From Streptomyces scabiei 87.22 (GTDB lineage: Bacteria; Actinomycetota; Actinomycetes; Streptomycetales; Streptomycetaceae), in contig NC_013929.1 in NCBI RefSeq assembly GCF_000091305.1, positions 4,154,001 through 4,218,000 of the forward strand: a DNA stretch of 64,000 nt, in the 5' to 3' direction. Position numbers and translations under genes: made by a program. Of the stretch, positions 7,626-15,289 are shown piece after piece; the first letter of the stretch is position 1, and each line of letters opens with the position of its first letter. The notes beneath the pieces are model-generated. The model saw only the letters and a program-made list of their open reading frames with translations, did no database searches and had not been told where the DNA came from.

Positions 7626-9302
7626 ATGCGTACGCACTATCCGCGGACCCGGCATCTGCCCTGGTCCCCCGGCGCCACCGCCGACGATCTCCGGGTCACC
7701 GACCTGTCCGGGCTGCGCGGCCGCGAGGTCGTCGTGACCGAGAAGCTGGACGGCGAGAACACCACGCTGTACGCCGACGGCCTGCACGCCCGCTCACCGG
7801 ACTCCGCGCACCACCCCTCCCGTACCTGGGTCAAGGCGCTCCAGGCCCGGATCGGCCCCGCGATACCCCGGGGCTGGCGGGTGTGCGGCGAGAACATGTT
7901 CGCCCGTCACTCGCTCCCCTACGACGACCTGGACAGCTGGTTCTACGGCTTCTCGGTGTGGGACGCGGACGGGCGCTGTCTGGACTGGGACCGGACGGTG
8001 GCCTTGCTGCGCGGACTCGGTGTCCCCGTGCCGCGCGTCCTGTGGCGGGGCGTGTTCGAGGAGCGGGCGCTGCGCGCGCTGCGGCTGGACCTCGCGCGCC
8101 AGGAGGGGTACGTCGTCCGGGTCGTGGACGGCTTCGGCGCACAGGAGTTCGGCGCCAGCGTCGCGAAGTGGGTGCGGGCCGGGCACGTGACGACGGGCAC
8201 GCACTGGATGCATGCGGCCGTCGTCGAGAACGGTCTGGGGGCGCGGGCGCCGCTCTGGGCGGTGCGCTCCGGCGCGCACGCCGACGCCGACGCGCTGGCG
8301 GAGGCGGTGGGGCTGCCCGGTGAGGGGGACCGGGAGGCGCTCGCCCGCTTCGACGCGGGCGCCGGGCGGACCGGTGACGACCGGCTCGCCGGCGTCCTGG
8401 CCGCGCTGCTGCACGCGCACGGCCCCGGCGGCCGCCGCGCCCGGCTCGCGGCCCGGCTGGCCGGGGTCGTGGGCATGCCGCTCGCGCGCCGGGTCGCCGA
8501 CCTCGTCGGACTGCACCCCGCGCTGCACCGGCCGTACCCGGACGAGGACCGCCGTACGGGCCTGGCCCGGCTCTCCCTCGCCGCCGATCTCGGGCTGCTG
8601 CACGCGGTCGCCCGCGCCACGGCGGCGACGGAGGAGGCGCGCGAGCTGGTGGAGTGGTCGGCGCTGCACGCCGAGGAGGTGCGGCCGCTGGACGAGGGTG
8701 CCGTGCGGGAGGCGTTCGCCGGGCTGTCGCCCGACGCGGCGGTCCGGTGCCGGGCCGAGGCGCGCGAGGCGTACGCGCGGGGGCGCGTCACGGACGCCGC
8801 GGGCGCCGTCGCCGCGACCTGGCGCTGGCGGTCGGGGGCCTATCCGGGACTGATCCAGCTGGTCGGGCCGTCGGGCAGCGGCAAGAGCACCTTCGCGCGG
8901 GGGCTCGCAGGCGTGGACGCGTACGTCTCGCTGGACGAGCTGCGCGGGGCGCGGGGAGCGCGCGCCGACCAGCGGGCCAACCCGGACGTGCTGCGCGAGG
9001 GGCTCGACCGGCTGGACGCGGCGCTGGCCGCCGGCGGGACGGCGGTGTGGGACGCCACCTCGCTCACCCACCGGCAGCGCGCGCTGGTGCACGCGGTCGC
9101 GCAGCGCCGCAACGCCCTCATCACCCATGCCGTGGTCCTCGTCGACGAGGACGAGCTGATCCGGCGCAACACCCGCCGCGACCACCCGGTACCGCCGCAG
9201 GTGCTCACCGCCCAGCTGCACCGCTTCGCCCCGCCGTACCCGGGCGACGCGCACCGCACCTGGTACGTCGGGGCGAGCGGGACAGTAGAGGAAGAGGTCT
9301 GA
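7626..9302 (+). CDS. RNA ligase fused to a polynucleotide-kinase-like P-loop domain
   Basis: A 558-residue fusion. Residues about 20-190 carry the nucleotidyltransferase motifs of an ATP-dependent RNA ligase: motif I EKLDGEN with Lys40 as probable AMP-accepting lysine, motif III around WFYGFSVWD (105-113), motif IV EGYVVR (160-165) and motif V with Lys181. Residues about 200-400 are helical and unassigned. Residues about 405-550 are a P-loop kinase domain (GPSGSGKST, 414-422; Asp437; Asp476) like those of polynucleotide kinases that phosphorylate 5'-OH ends. The stop is six bases before the GTG of the next gene, so the two form an operon. The combined role is predicted to be phosphorylation and sealing of broken RNA. 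RNA rather than DNA specificity is inferred from motif style. Confidence 0.85.
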   Translation: MRTHYPRTRHLPWSPGATADDLRVTDLSGLRGREVVVTEKLDGENTTLYADGLHARSPDSAHHPSRTWVKALQARIGPAIPRGWRVCGENMFARHSLPYDDLDSWFYGFSVWDADGRCLDWDRTVALLRGLGVPVPRVLWRGVFEERALRALRLDLARQEGYVVRVVDGFGAQEFGASVAKWVRAGHVTTGTHWMHAAVVENGLGARAPLWAVRSGAHADADALAEAVGLPGEGDREALARFDAGAGRTGDDRLAGVLAALLHAHGPGGRRARLAARLAGVVGMPLARRVADLVGLHPALHRPYPDEDRRTGLARLSLAADLGLLHAVARATAATEEARELVEWSALHAEEVRPLDEGAVREAFAGLSPDAAVRCRAEAREAYARGRVTDAAGAVAATWRWRSGAYPGLIQLVGPSGSGKSTFARGLAGVDAYVSLDELRGARGARADQRANPDVLREGLDRLDAALAAGGTAVWDATSLTHRQRALVHAVAQRRNALITHAVVLVDEDELIRRNTRRDHPVPPQVLTAQLHRFAPPYPGDAHRTWYVGASGTVEEEV

Positions 9303-9308
9303 GGAACC

Positions 9309-12086
9309 GTGCGGACGAGCGAGGAGATCTACCACCGGGTGCGCTGGGACGCGCGCTTCGACCCGGCCCGCTTCGTGTTCGGCGTGCTGGAGCGCGGCGC
9401 CGCGCCCAAGCGGGTCCCGCTGCCCGCGTTCGTGCCCGGCGGCGAGATCCCGTGGCACCGGGTGCTGTTCGTCGAGGCGGACGGCGAGCTGGTCTGGGAC
9501 CGGGCGACGGGCGTGGACCGGATCGACGCGACGGACGCGGGGCGCGTGCGGGAGTCCCGTCTGCTGCGGGCGCCGTTCTTCACGGCGCGCACGCCGCACG
9601 CGTGGGACGGGGAACAGTGGGCGCCCGTGCGCGCCCCCCGGGGCGCCGACGGCGCGGCCGGCGGGGACAACGTCCGGGTGCTGACCTGGAACACCCTCTG
9701 GGACCGCTACGACGCCGACCTCATCGACAGCGCCGGGCGCAGGCCGCTGCTGCTGCGCGCCCTGCGGGACGCCGAGGTCGACGTGATCGCGTTGCAGGAG
9801 GTCGAGGCGGCCCTGCTGGCGATGCTGCTGAGCGAGCCGTGGGTGCGGGCGGAGTGGACGCTGGGGTCCGACCCGCGCGGGCGGGACGTGGCGGAGTGCG
9901 GGCTGCTGCTGCTGAGCCGGTTGCCGGTGCGTGAGGCCGCGTTCCACGCGCTGGGCCCGCACAAGGCGGTGGCCTCGGTCGTGGTGGAGGCGGGGCAGCG
10001 TCCCCTCGTCGTCGCGGCGACGCATCTGAGCAGCGACCACTCCGCCGACGGCGCCGGCCGCCGCACCGCCGAACTGGCCCGGATCGCCGAGGGGTTCGCG
10101 GCCCTGGACGCCGGTCTCGTGCTGCTGGGCGACTTCAACGACGGCGGCGACACCCCCCAGGTGACGCTCGGGATGCGGGACGCCTGGAGCGAGACGCACG
10201 GCCCGGACGACGCGACCCCGACCTTCGACCCGGTCGCCAACCCGCTGGCGGCGGTCTCGTCCCTGACGGGACGGGCGTCCCGGCTGGACCGGGTGCTGGT
10301 GCGCGGGCCGGGGCTCGCAGTGCGCTCGGCCGAGCTGTACGGGGACACGCCCTCGCCGGACGGACTCTTCGTCTCGGACCACTACGGGGTGCGGGCGGAG
10401 GTGGGGTCCGGCACCGCCGACTCCGCCCCCGCGGCGCTGGACGTCGGGCCGACGGCCCGTACGGCCCTGGCGTGGCTCCCTCCGGAGGAGCTGTGGCCGC
10501 CGCTGCAGGACATCCGGCGTGCGCACGACCCGCAGATCCACCGCTGGCCTCCCCATGTGAACGTCCTCTTCGGCTTCGTGCCGGAGCACGCCTTCGAGGA
10601 GGCGGCCTCGGTGCTCGCCGGGGCGGTGACGGCTCCGTTCGACGTCCGGCTGGAGGGCGTGCACTGGTTCGGCCACCGGGACGACGCGACGGTGTGGCTG
10701 GACCCGGCGGCGGCCGGCGAGTGGCCCTGGGCCGAGCTGCACAGCACCCTCGTACGCCACTTTCCGCGCTGCCGGGGCCGTCAGGAGGGCTTCACCCCGC
10801 ACCTGAGCCTGGGGCGCACCACCGACCCGAACGCCCTGGCCGCCGCGTGCGCGGCCCGGCTCGCCCCCCGGTCGGCCAGGGTCGGCGAACTGGCGCTGCT
10901 GTCGCGGCGCGGGGACGAGCCGATGCGGGTGCGGGCGACGGTGAGCCTGGGGACGGGTGAGGTGCGCTGGGCGGAGGAGGCGGTGCCCCACGCTCCCGAG
11001 GGGGACCGCGAGGCCGGCACGGCCGACCGGGTCAGGCGCCTCGTCGCGGACGCGCTCCCCGGCGGTGTCGTGCATGTGGCCGGTTCCCGGCGCATGGGCT
11101 GCGCGCTGCCCGGCGCGGACCTGGACCTGGTGGCGGCGCTCCCCGGAACCGTCGAACTCGGTTCCCTGCGCAGGGAGTTGGGTGGAGCCTCGGAGGTGCG
11201 CGAGGTCGTCGGGGCACGGGTCCCCGGGCTGCGGCTGCGGTTCGACGGCCTGGACGTGGACCTGGCCGTCGTGGCCACCGGGGCGATGGACCCGGGGGAG
11301 GCGGTGGACCGCCGGGCCGAGCTGGGCGAGGCGGCGGCGCTCGCGCTCAGCGCGGTGAGCGACGCCGAGGCGGTGCTCGCCTCGGTGGGCGGTCGCGGTC
11401 CGGCGTTCGCCGGGCTCGCCCGGCAGGTCAAGGCGTGGGCGCGGGCCCGGGGCCTGGACTCGGCGCCGTTCGGCGGCCTGCCGGGCCTGGCCTGGTCCGT
11501 GCTGGCGGCCCGCACGGCGGGCGAGGCGGGAGATCTGCCGCCCTCCTGCCTCCTGCGGCACTTCTTCGCGACCTGGGCGGCCTGGGACTGGCGCGAGCCG
11601 GTCGGTGGCCTCGAAGGGGCCCCGGCCGGGCCCCTCACCGTCGCCACGCCGTCCGCCCCGGTCCGCTCCTGCACGGACCAGGTCACGGCGGACATGCGCG
11701 ACCTGATCACCCAGGAGCTGTTCCGGGCCTGGGAGTTGCTGGAGGAGGGCGCCTCGTGGACCGAGGTCCTGGCCCCTCCCCCGCTGCACCGCCGCCACGC
11801 CGCCTGGGCGGTCGTGACGGCGGGCGCGGGTACGGACGGGGTCGTGGACGAGGGCCGGGTACGGGGCCGGATGCGAGCCCTGATCACCGACCTGGCCGGG
11901 CTGGCGCCGGGCTGCCACGCCTGGCCGCGCCCGTTCGCCACGGCCCCGGTCCGCTATGCCATCGGCCTCGGCCCGACCCCGCCGGCCGCCGAGGCGCTGG
12001 CCGCGGTGGCGGACCGCCGACTGCGGGGCCTGGCGGGGGTGACGCTCACGCGGGCCGAGGGCGGCGAGGTACCGACGCTCCGCTGA
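9309..12086 (+). CDS. Four-domain RNA end-processing protein (MJ1316/DUF504, EEP, 2H, nucleotidyltransferase)
   Basis: A 925-residue protein starting at GTG 9309. Domains in order: MJ1316/DUF504-type RNA end-recognition domain (about 1-70, with WDARFDP and GEIPWHRV). Endonuclease/exonuclease/phosphatase domain (about 120-365, with Asn128, Glu164, His239, GDFND with Asp275 and Asn277, SDH with Asp357-His358). 2H phosphoesterase (about 385-550, with HVNV at 416 and HLSL at 498). Class I nucleotidyltransferase of the poly(A)-polymerase/CCA type (about 570-925, GSRRMG then Asp604 and Asp606, third Asp near 651). All listed catalytic residues are intact. Together with the upstream ligase-kinase it could open 2',3'-cyclic ends, remove phosphates, rebuild 3' ends and hand them on for ligation. 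The individual folds are recognisable; the joint pathway is inferred. Confidence 0.85.
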   Translation: MRTSEEIYHRVRWDARFDPARFVFGVLERGAAPKRVPLPAFVPGGEIPWHRVLFVEADGELVWDRATGVDRIDATDAGRVRESRLLRAPFFTARTPHAWDGEQWAPVRAPRGADGAAGGDNVRVLTWNTLWDRYDADLIDSAGRRPLLLRALRDAEVDVIALQEVEAALLAMLLSEPWVRAEWTLGSDPRGRDVAECGLLLLSRLPVREAAFHALGPHKAVASVVVEAGQRPLVVAATHLSSDHSADGAGRRTAELARIAEGFAALDAGLVLLGDFNDGGDTPQVTLGMRDAWSETHGPDDATPTFDPVANPLAAVSSLTGRASRLDRVLVRGPGLAVRSAELYGDTPSPDGLFVSDHYGVRAEVGSGTADSAPAALDVGPTARTALAWLPPEELWPPLQDIRRAHDPQIHRWPPHVNVLFGFVPEHAFEEAASVLAGAVTAPFDVRLEGVHWFGHRDDATVWLDPAAAGEWPWAELHSTLVRHFPRCRGRQEGFTPHLSLGRTTDPNALAAACAARLAPRSARVGELALLSRRGDEPMRVRATVSLGTGEVRWAEEAVPHAPEGDREAGTADRVRRLVADALPGGVVHVAGSRRMGCALPGADLDLVAALPGTVELGSLRRELGGASEVREVVGARVPGLRLRFDGLDVDLAVVATGAMDPGEAVDRRAELGEAAALALSAVSDAEAVLASVGGRGPAFAGLARQVKAWARARGLDSAPFGGLPGLAWSVLAARTAGEAGDLPPSCLLRHFFATWAAWDWREPVGGLEGAPAGPLTVATPSAPVRSCTDQVTADMRDLITQELFRAWELLEEGASWTEVLAPPPLHRRHAAWAVVTAGAGTDGVVDEGRVRGRMRALITDLAGLAPGCHAWPRPFATAPVRYAIGLGPTPPAAEALAAVADRRLRGLAGVTLTRAEGGEVPTLR

Positions 12087-12095
12087 GGCTGGAGG

Positions 12096-12923
12096 TCAGC
12101 GGACGTCGACGTAGACGTTGGCGGTGGTGACGGCGTCGGTCGTCGAGTTGCCGTAGTACACCCAGCGGTAGAAGCCGTCGGCCGAGGCGGTGACCGTGGT
12201 GTTCAGGCCGCCGGTGCTGCCGGTCGTGACCTTCTTGACGGTCTTGAAGGAGGTGGCGTCCGAGGCCCGGTACTGGAGGCTGACCGTACGGCCGCTGTAG
12301 CCGCCGTACTTCTTGGTGCTCCAGTTCGCCCGGGTGAGCTTGCCCGTGACGGTGACCTTCCTGCCCTTGGTCACGGTCTCCGGCGTGGCGGCGACCGTGG
12401 CCCTGGCCGCGCGCTTGAGCTGGACGGTCGTGGACCGGGTCTCGTACTCCTCGGTCTTGAGGCCGCCGCTCGCCTTCCACAGCCGCATGACGACGGCGGT
12501 CTTCCACGTCGTGGCGGCCGCGTTGGTGTTGACCTGCTTCCGGCTCCAGTGCGGGTCGATGTGGAACTCACCCTCGCAGCGGGAGTGCCTGGCGTCGACC
12601 TCGAAGCACGTGTAGATGCCCGGGCCGATGTAACCGTCGCCGGTGTCGACGGCCTTGGCCCTGTCACCGCGGTAGATGAAGGGGTGGGCGGTGTAACCGG
12701 AGGGGTTCGCGGTGCTCAGCCCCGCCGGCAGGGCGATCTTGAAGGTGACGGACGGCCGCACCTCCTTCGTCGTGCCGACCACGATCGGCTTGCCCTTGTT
12801 GATGACGATGTCCGACACGGTGATCCCGGTGTCCGCCGCCTGAGCCGCCGGCGCGTTCAGCACCGAGAACCCGAGCGCCCCCACGAGCGTGGCCACCGCT
12901 ACGGTCCGTCTGCCTGACTTCAT
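12096..12923 (-). CDS. Secreted protein with Sec signal peptide, function unknown
   Basis: A 275-residue protein with a clear signal peptide (MKSGRR, hydrophobic core, cleavage after APAAQA near residue 29). The mature part looks all-beta. A C-terminal module of about 90 residues (TVAATPETVTKGRKVTVTGK onward) resembles the Ig-like modules of streptomycete secreted proteins. One cysteine pair (FEVDARHSRCEG region) may form a disulfide. No catalytic motif is visible. It converges with the RNA-repair operon, nine bases apart, and appears to be monocistronic. Confidence 0.8.
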   Translation of the reverse strand: MKSGRRTVAVATLVGALGFSVLNAPAAQAADTGITVSDIVINKGKPIVVGTTKEVRPSVTFKIALPAGLSTANPSGYTAHPFIYRGDRAKAVDTGDGYIGPGIYTCFEVDARHSRCEGEFHIDPHWSRKQVNTNAAATTWKTAVVMRLWKASGGLKTEEYETRSTTVQLKRAARATVAATPETVTKGRKVTVTGKLTRANWSTKKYGGYSGRTVSLQYRASDATSFKTVKKVTTGSTGGLNTTVTASADGFYRWVYYGNSTTDAVTTANVYVDVR

Positions 12924-13103
12924 TCACACCTCTTCGAAAGCGTGTTCCTACGGGAGGCGGCAGAGTACCAAGAGTGATCTCGCGGCGATCGCACACGTCG
13001 GACCCACCGGAGAGAGCAGATTGTGCCCTCGCTCAGGTATGGATGACAGAACCGGAGAAACCGACGTCATGGTGAAGGTGCGACTGGAGACCGGTCGGGC
13101 GGC

Positions 13104-13214
13104 GACGACGTGCCCGGCGTCGGCGTCGACGCTGTTCCAGATCAGCTCCTCGACCGCGCCGATCGGATCGCGCAGCCGCGCCGGCTCGGCGACGTGTTTC
13201 GAGGTCACGGACAC
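13104..13214 (-). pseudogene. Fragment of the N-terminal box of an Hsp90-like/GHKL ATPase
   Basis: The minus-strand reading contains RLRDPIGAVEELIWNSVDAD, which strongly resembles the N-box of Hsp90-like ATPases (the ELxxNSxDA pattern, with its metal-binding Asn). The similarity stops at once on both sides and no DxGxG box follows in any frame, so only a shard is present. The identification rests on this one motif. Confidence 0.5.
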
Positions 13215-13368
13215 GCGCGGTGAACAGCTGACAACAACCCAACACCCCTGCCCGGGCGCCGAGTCCGGCCGGGGTCTCCTCCTCGTCGAGGCGCCGGCCG
13301 ACCGCTGGGGCACCGCACCGGGACTGCCGCCACGCAAGACGGTCTGGGCCGAGGTCACCGTCCGACAG
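13198..13368 (+). pseudogene. C-terminal fragment of an anti-sigma-type HATPase (RsbW-like)
   Basis: The plus-strand reading gives FEVTDTRGEQL and then AESGRGLLLVEAPADRWG ending KTVWAEV. This is the typical C-terminal half of Streptomyces anti-sigma-factor-like HATPase_c_2 proteins. The N-box half is absent. An upstream stretch reading MVKVRLETG (about 13069) could be the preceding strand, interrupted by about 100 bases that read as the Hsp90-like fragment on the other strand. It is most simply a truncated, decayed gene. Confidence 0.55.
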
Positions 13369-13591
13369 GCACCGGGACCCGGAAATGCGGGCTCCGGTGC
13401 GACGGGCGGTCTTTCTCCAAAGAACCCGGGAGAGAAAGAACCCCACCAAACCCCACCCCTCCTCCCGCCCGGCAGGCCGTCTCACCCTCTCGGGTGAACA
13501 TCGCCAACTCGGCTGGATTTCGGAGCGGTTGTTACCCCTACGCTCAGCGCAGCACGACACCGCGACCGCACAACAACCGCAGACGTACGAC

Positions 13592-13627
13592 GGCCCTCGC
13601 CGGGACTGCAATCCCAGTGCGAGGGCC
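13592..13627 (+). promoter_or_regulatory. Two-stem hairpin in the leader of the helix-turn-helix gene
   Basis: A perfect 9-bp outer stem (13592-13600 with 13619-13627) encloses an inner 4-bp stem GGGA/TCCC around a 6-base loop. It ends 30 bases before the ATG at 13658 and about 50 bases after a -10-like TACGCT, so it would lie in the mRNA leader. No T-run follows, which argues against a simple terminator. Confidence 0.6.
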
Positions 13628-13657
13628 TGACCACCAAGGAAGACAAGCCCCTTCCCG

Positions 13658-14539
13658 ATGGATACGCAGAACCCTAGCGCGCCCTCGCGCGCCCGTGCCC
13701 GGCTTGCCGACAACAAGCACCCGAAACGGCACCCGGCCCCCCGCTCCGGCGGCGGCCTGATCCACGAGCACACCCGTCACACCAGCCGCTTCACGGTGAT
13801 CGGCAACCACCTCGCCCAGCATCCGGAGTTGTCGCTCCTCGCGATCGGGCTGGGGGCTCACATCCAGTCGCTGCCGAAGGGCGCCCACGTCGACATCAAG
13901 AGCCTCACCGCCCGCTTCCAGGAGGGCGCGACTCGGATCGCCGCCGCGCTGAACGAACTGGAGAACCACGGGTACCTGCGCCGGGAGCGCGTACGCATCC
14001 CCGGCGGCCGGATCATCACCCGTACGACCTCCTGCAACCAGCCCGGCCGCCCCCACACGGAGGACGAGGGCCGGCCCGTACACCGAACAGGCGCCCCCCG
14101 GCAGCAGAAGGCACCGCGCAAGCCCCTCCCCGCCGTCCCTCAGCCCGGCTACCTCTCCCCCACCCTTCTCCGGACCGCCACCGACCTCCTCGCCGACCTG
14201 CGCCGAGCGGACCCCCGCCTGCTCCTCTCGGCCTGCGACACCGCCCATCTCGCCCCGGGCTTGGCCGCCTGGCTGGAGCGCGACCTCACCCCCACCGCCG
14301 TACGTGACGCCCTGACCGGCGATCTCCCGCCCGAGCCGCTCCACCGCCCGGCCGCCCTGCTGGCCCACCGCCTCGCGGCCCAGCTCCCGCCCCCGCCGCC
14401 GTTCCGGGCCCCGGCGTCACCGCCGTCCGTCCACTACGCGATGACGAACTGCGGCGGCTGCGACCGCGGCTTCCGGGGACCGGCGGGAAGCCGCTGCCGC
14501 GACTGCCGGTCCAGTGGGCAGGACCCGGCGCGGCCATGA
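13658..14539 (+). CDS. Helix-turn-helix protein with C-terminal zinc ribbon
   Basis: A 293-residue protein. Residues about 45-115 (FTVIGNHLAQHPELSLLAIG onward, ending NELENHGYLRRER) look like a winged-helix domain, the kind seen in a lineage-specific Streptomyces family. A middle region (about 155-250) contains a helical domain with the LERDLTPTAVRDALTGDLP pattern. The C-terminus has CGGC and CRDC, a probable zinc ribbon. It is preceded by a hairpin leader and an AAGGAAG element. Likely DNA-binding; target unknown. Confidence 0.75.
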   Translation: MDTQNPSAPSRARARLADNKHPKRHPAPRSGGGLIHEHTRHTSRFTVIGNHLAQHPELSLLAIGLGAHIQSLPKGAHVDIKSLTARFQEGATRIAAALNELENHGYLRRERVRIPGGRIITRTTSCNQPGRPHTEDEGRPVHRTGAPRQQKAPRKPLPAVPQPGYLSPTLLRTATDLLADLRRADPRLLLSACDTAHLAPGLAAWLERDLTPTAVRDALTGDLPPEPLHRPAALLAHRLAAQLPPPPPFRAPASPPSVHYAMTNCGGCDRGFRGPAGSRCRDCRSSGQDPARP

Positions 14540-14608
14540 CGACAGCCGCGAGGTCGGCGGCGGACGGACGGGACGGTCCGGCGAGGTCGCGTTCTCACGG
14601 TCGCGCCC

Positions 14609-15178
14609 TCACTTGAGCGAGGCGAGGAGCCCGGTCCCCTCCGCCAGTACGCCGGGCTGGCCGAGGGCGCGGAAGTCGGCCTCGACCGCCGCCAGGTCGA
14701 GGACCCCGGCGCGCACGGCCCGGTGACGGACGACCGACCAGAGGAAGACGTCGAGGTTGTCGAACTGCGTCTCGGCCTCGATGACCTCCTCCTCGTGGAA
14801 CCACACCGCGACCCGGCCGTTGGCCGGCATCACGTAGTAGTTGCCTCCGCCGTCGGCGCCGAGCGACCAGACGTCGTCGTCGGAGAGCTCCGTCTCGTAG
14901 TCGGAGTCGAGGATCCGGCAGCCGTTGGCCCCGAAGTCGAAGGCGTACGACCAGTCGTACAGGTCGAGGAACCCGCCGGGCAGGGTTCCCGAGCGCACCC
15001 GGCGGTCGAAGGCGGCCAGCGCGGTGGCGGCGTCGGGCGGGAGCCTGGCGAGGAAGGGTGCGACCGGGCGGGTCGACGTCGGGACGTCGACCCGCGGCGC
15101 ATCGGGGAACCAGCGCGCCAGATCGGCGTCCAGATCCCGCTCCCCATACCCGGTCAATTGATCAACGGTGAGAGACAT
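14609..15178 (-). CDS. SMI1/KNR4 (SUKH)-like protein
   Basis: A 189-residue protein. The stretch GADGGGNYYVMPANGRVAVW followed by FHEEE resembles the core strand pair of SUKH-superfamily proteins, which often serve as immunity proteins against polymorphic toxins. The N-terminal part (PPDAATALAAFDRRVRSGTL) fits the helical start of that fold. No toxin gene is visible beside it. It converges with the helix-turn-helix gene and is divergent from the gene at 15290. The family call is by pattern only. Confidence 0.6.
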   Translation of the reverse strand: MSLTVDQLTGYGERDLDADLARWFPDAPRVDVPTSTRPVAPFLARLPPDAATALAAFDRRVRSGTLPGGFLDLYDWSYAFDFGANGCRILDSDYETELSDDDVWSLGADGGGNYYVMPANGRVAVWFHEEEVIEAETQFDNLDVFLWSVVRHRAVRAGVLDLAAVEADFRALGQPGVLAEGTGLLASLK

Positions 15179-15229
15179 GCGGTGAGGCTAGCCGAGGGGA
15201 AACGGGCGTGGCCGCCCGGTTCCCTAGGA

Positions 15230-15268
15230 ATATCGTCGATCTGACGATATAATCTCGTCGTGATGACG
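15230..15268 (+). promoter_or_regulatory. Tandem ATATCGTC/GACGATAT-type operator
   Basis: A perfect 8-bp inverted repeat (ATATCGTC 15230-15237, GACGATAT 15243-15250, 5-base spacer) is followed by a second, partial dyad (CGTC 15256-15259, GACG 15265-15268, same spacer). The dyad centres are 22 bases apart, two helical turns, so two dimers could bind on the same face. It lies between the divergent genes at 15178 and 15290 and could control either. Confidence 0.6.
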
Positions 15269-15289
15269 ATATCAACGAGAGGGACCGGT

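Larger units (their letters stand above)
12924..13657. other. Accessory intergenic region with decayed GHKL-ATPase fragments
   Basis: A stretch of 734 bases without an intact gene. It contains two back-to-back fragments of GHKL-type ATPase genes (13104-13214 minus, 13198-13368 plus), a -10-like TACGCT at 13539-13544 and the hairpin leader of the downstream helix-turn-helix gene. Frames to either side of the fragments show no family resemblance. Confidence 0.65.

Noticed and set aside
7794..11918. A 1374-codon open frame antisense to the RNA-repair operon
   Set aside because: It is an artefact of high GC content: its translation is Arg/Gly/Pro/Gln-rich with no recognisable domain, while the plus strand shows intact catalytic motifs throughout.
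12889..13497. The plus-strand frame as an intact anti-sigma HATPase
   Set aside because: Only the C-terminal half matches the family; the N-box is missing and the N-terminal part is unrelated, so it is recorded as a fragment.
13033..13773. A 246-codon minus-strand frame over the helix-turn-helix leader
   Set aside because: It shows no domain, and it covers the hairpin and the two GHKL fragments, which read in other frames.
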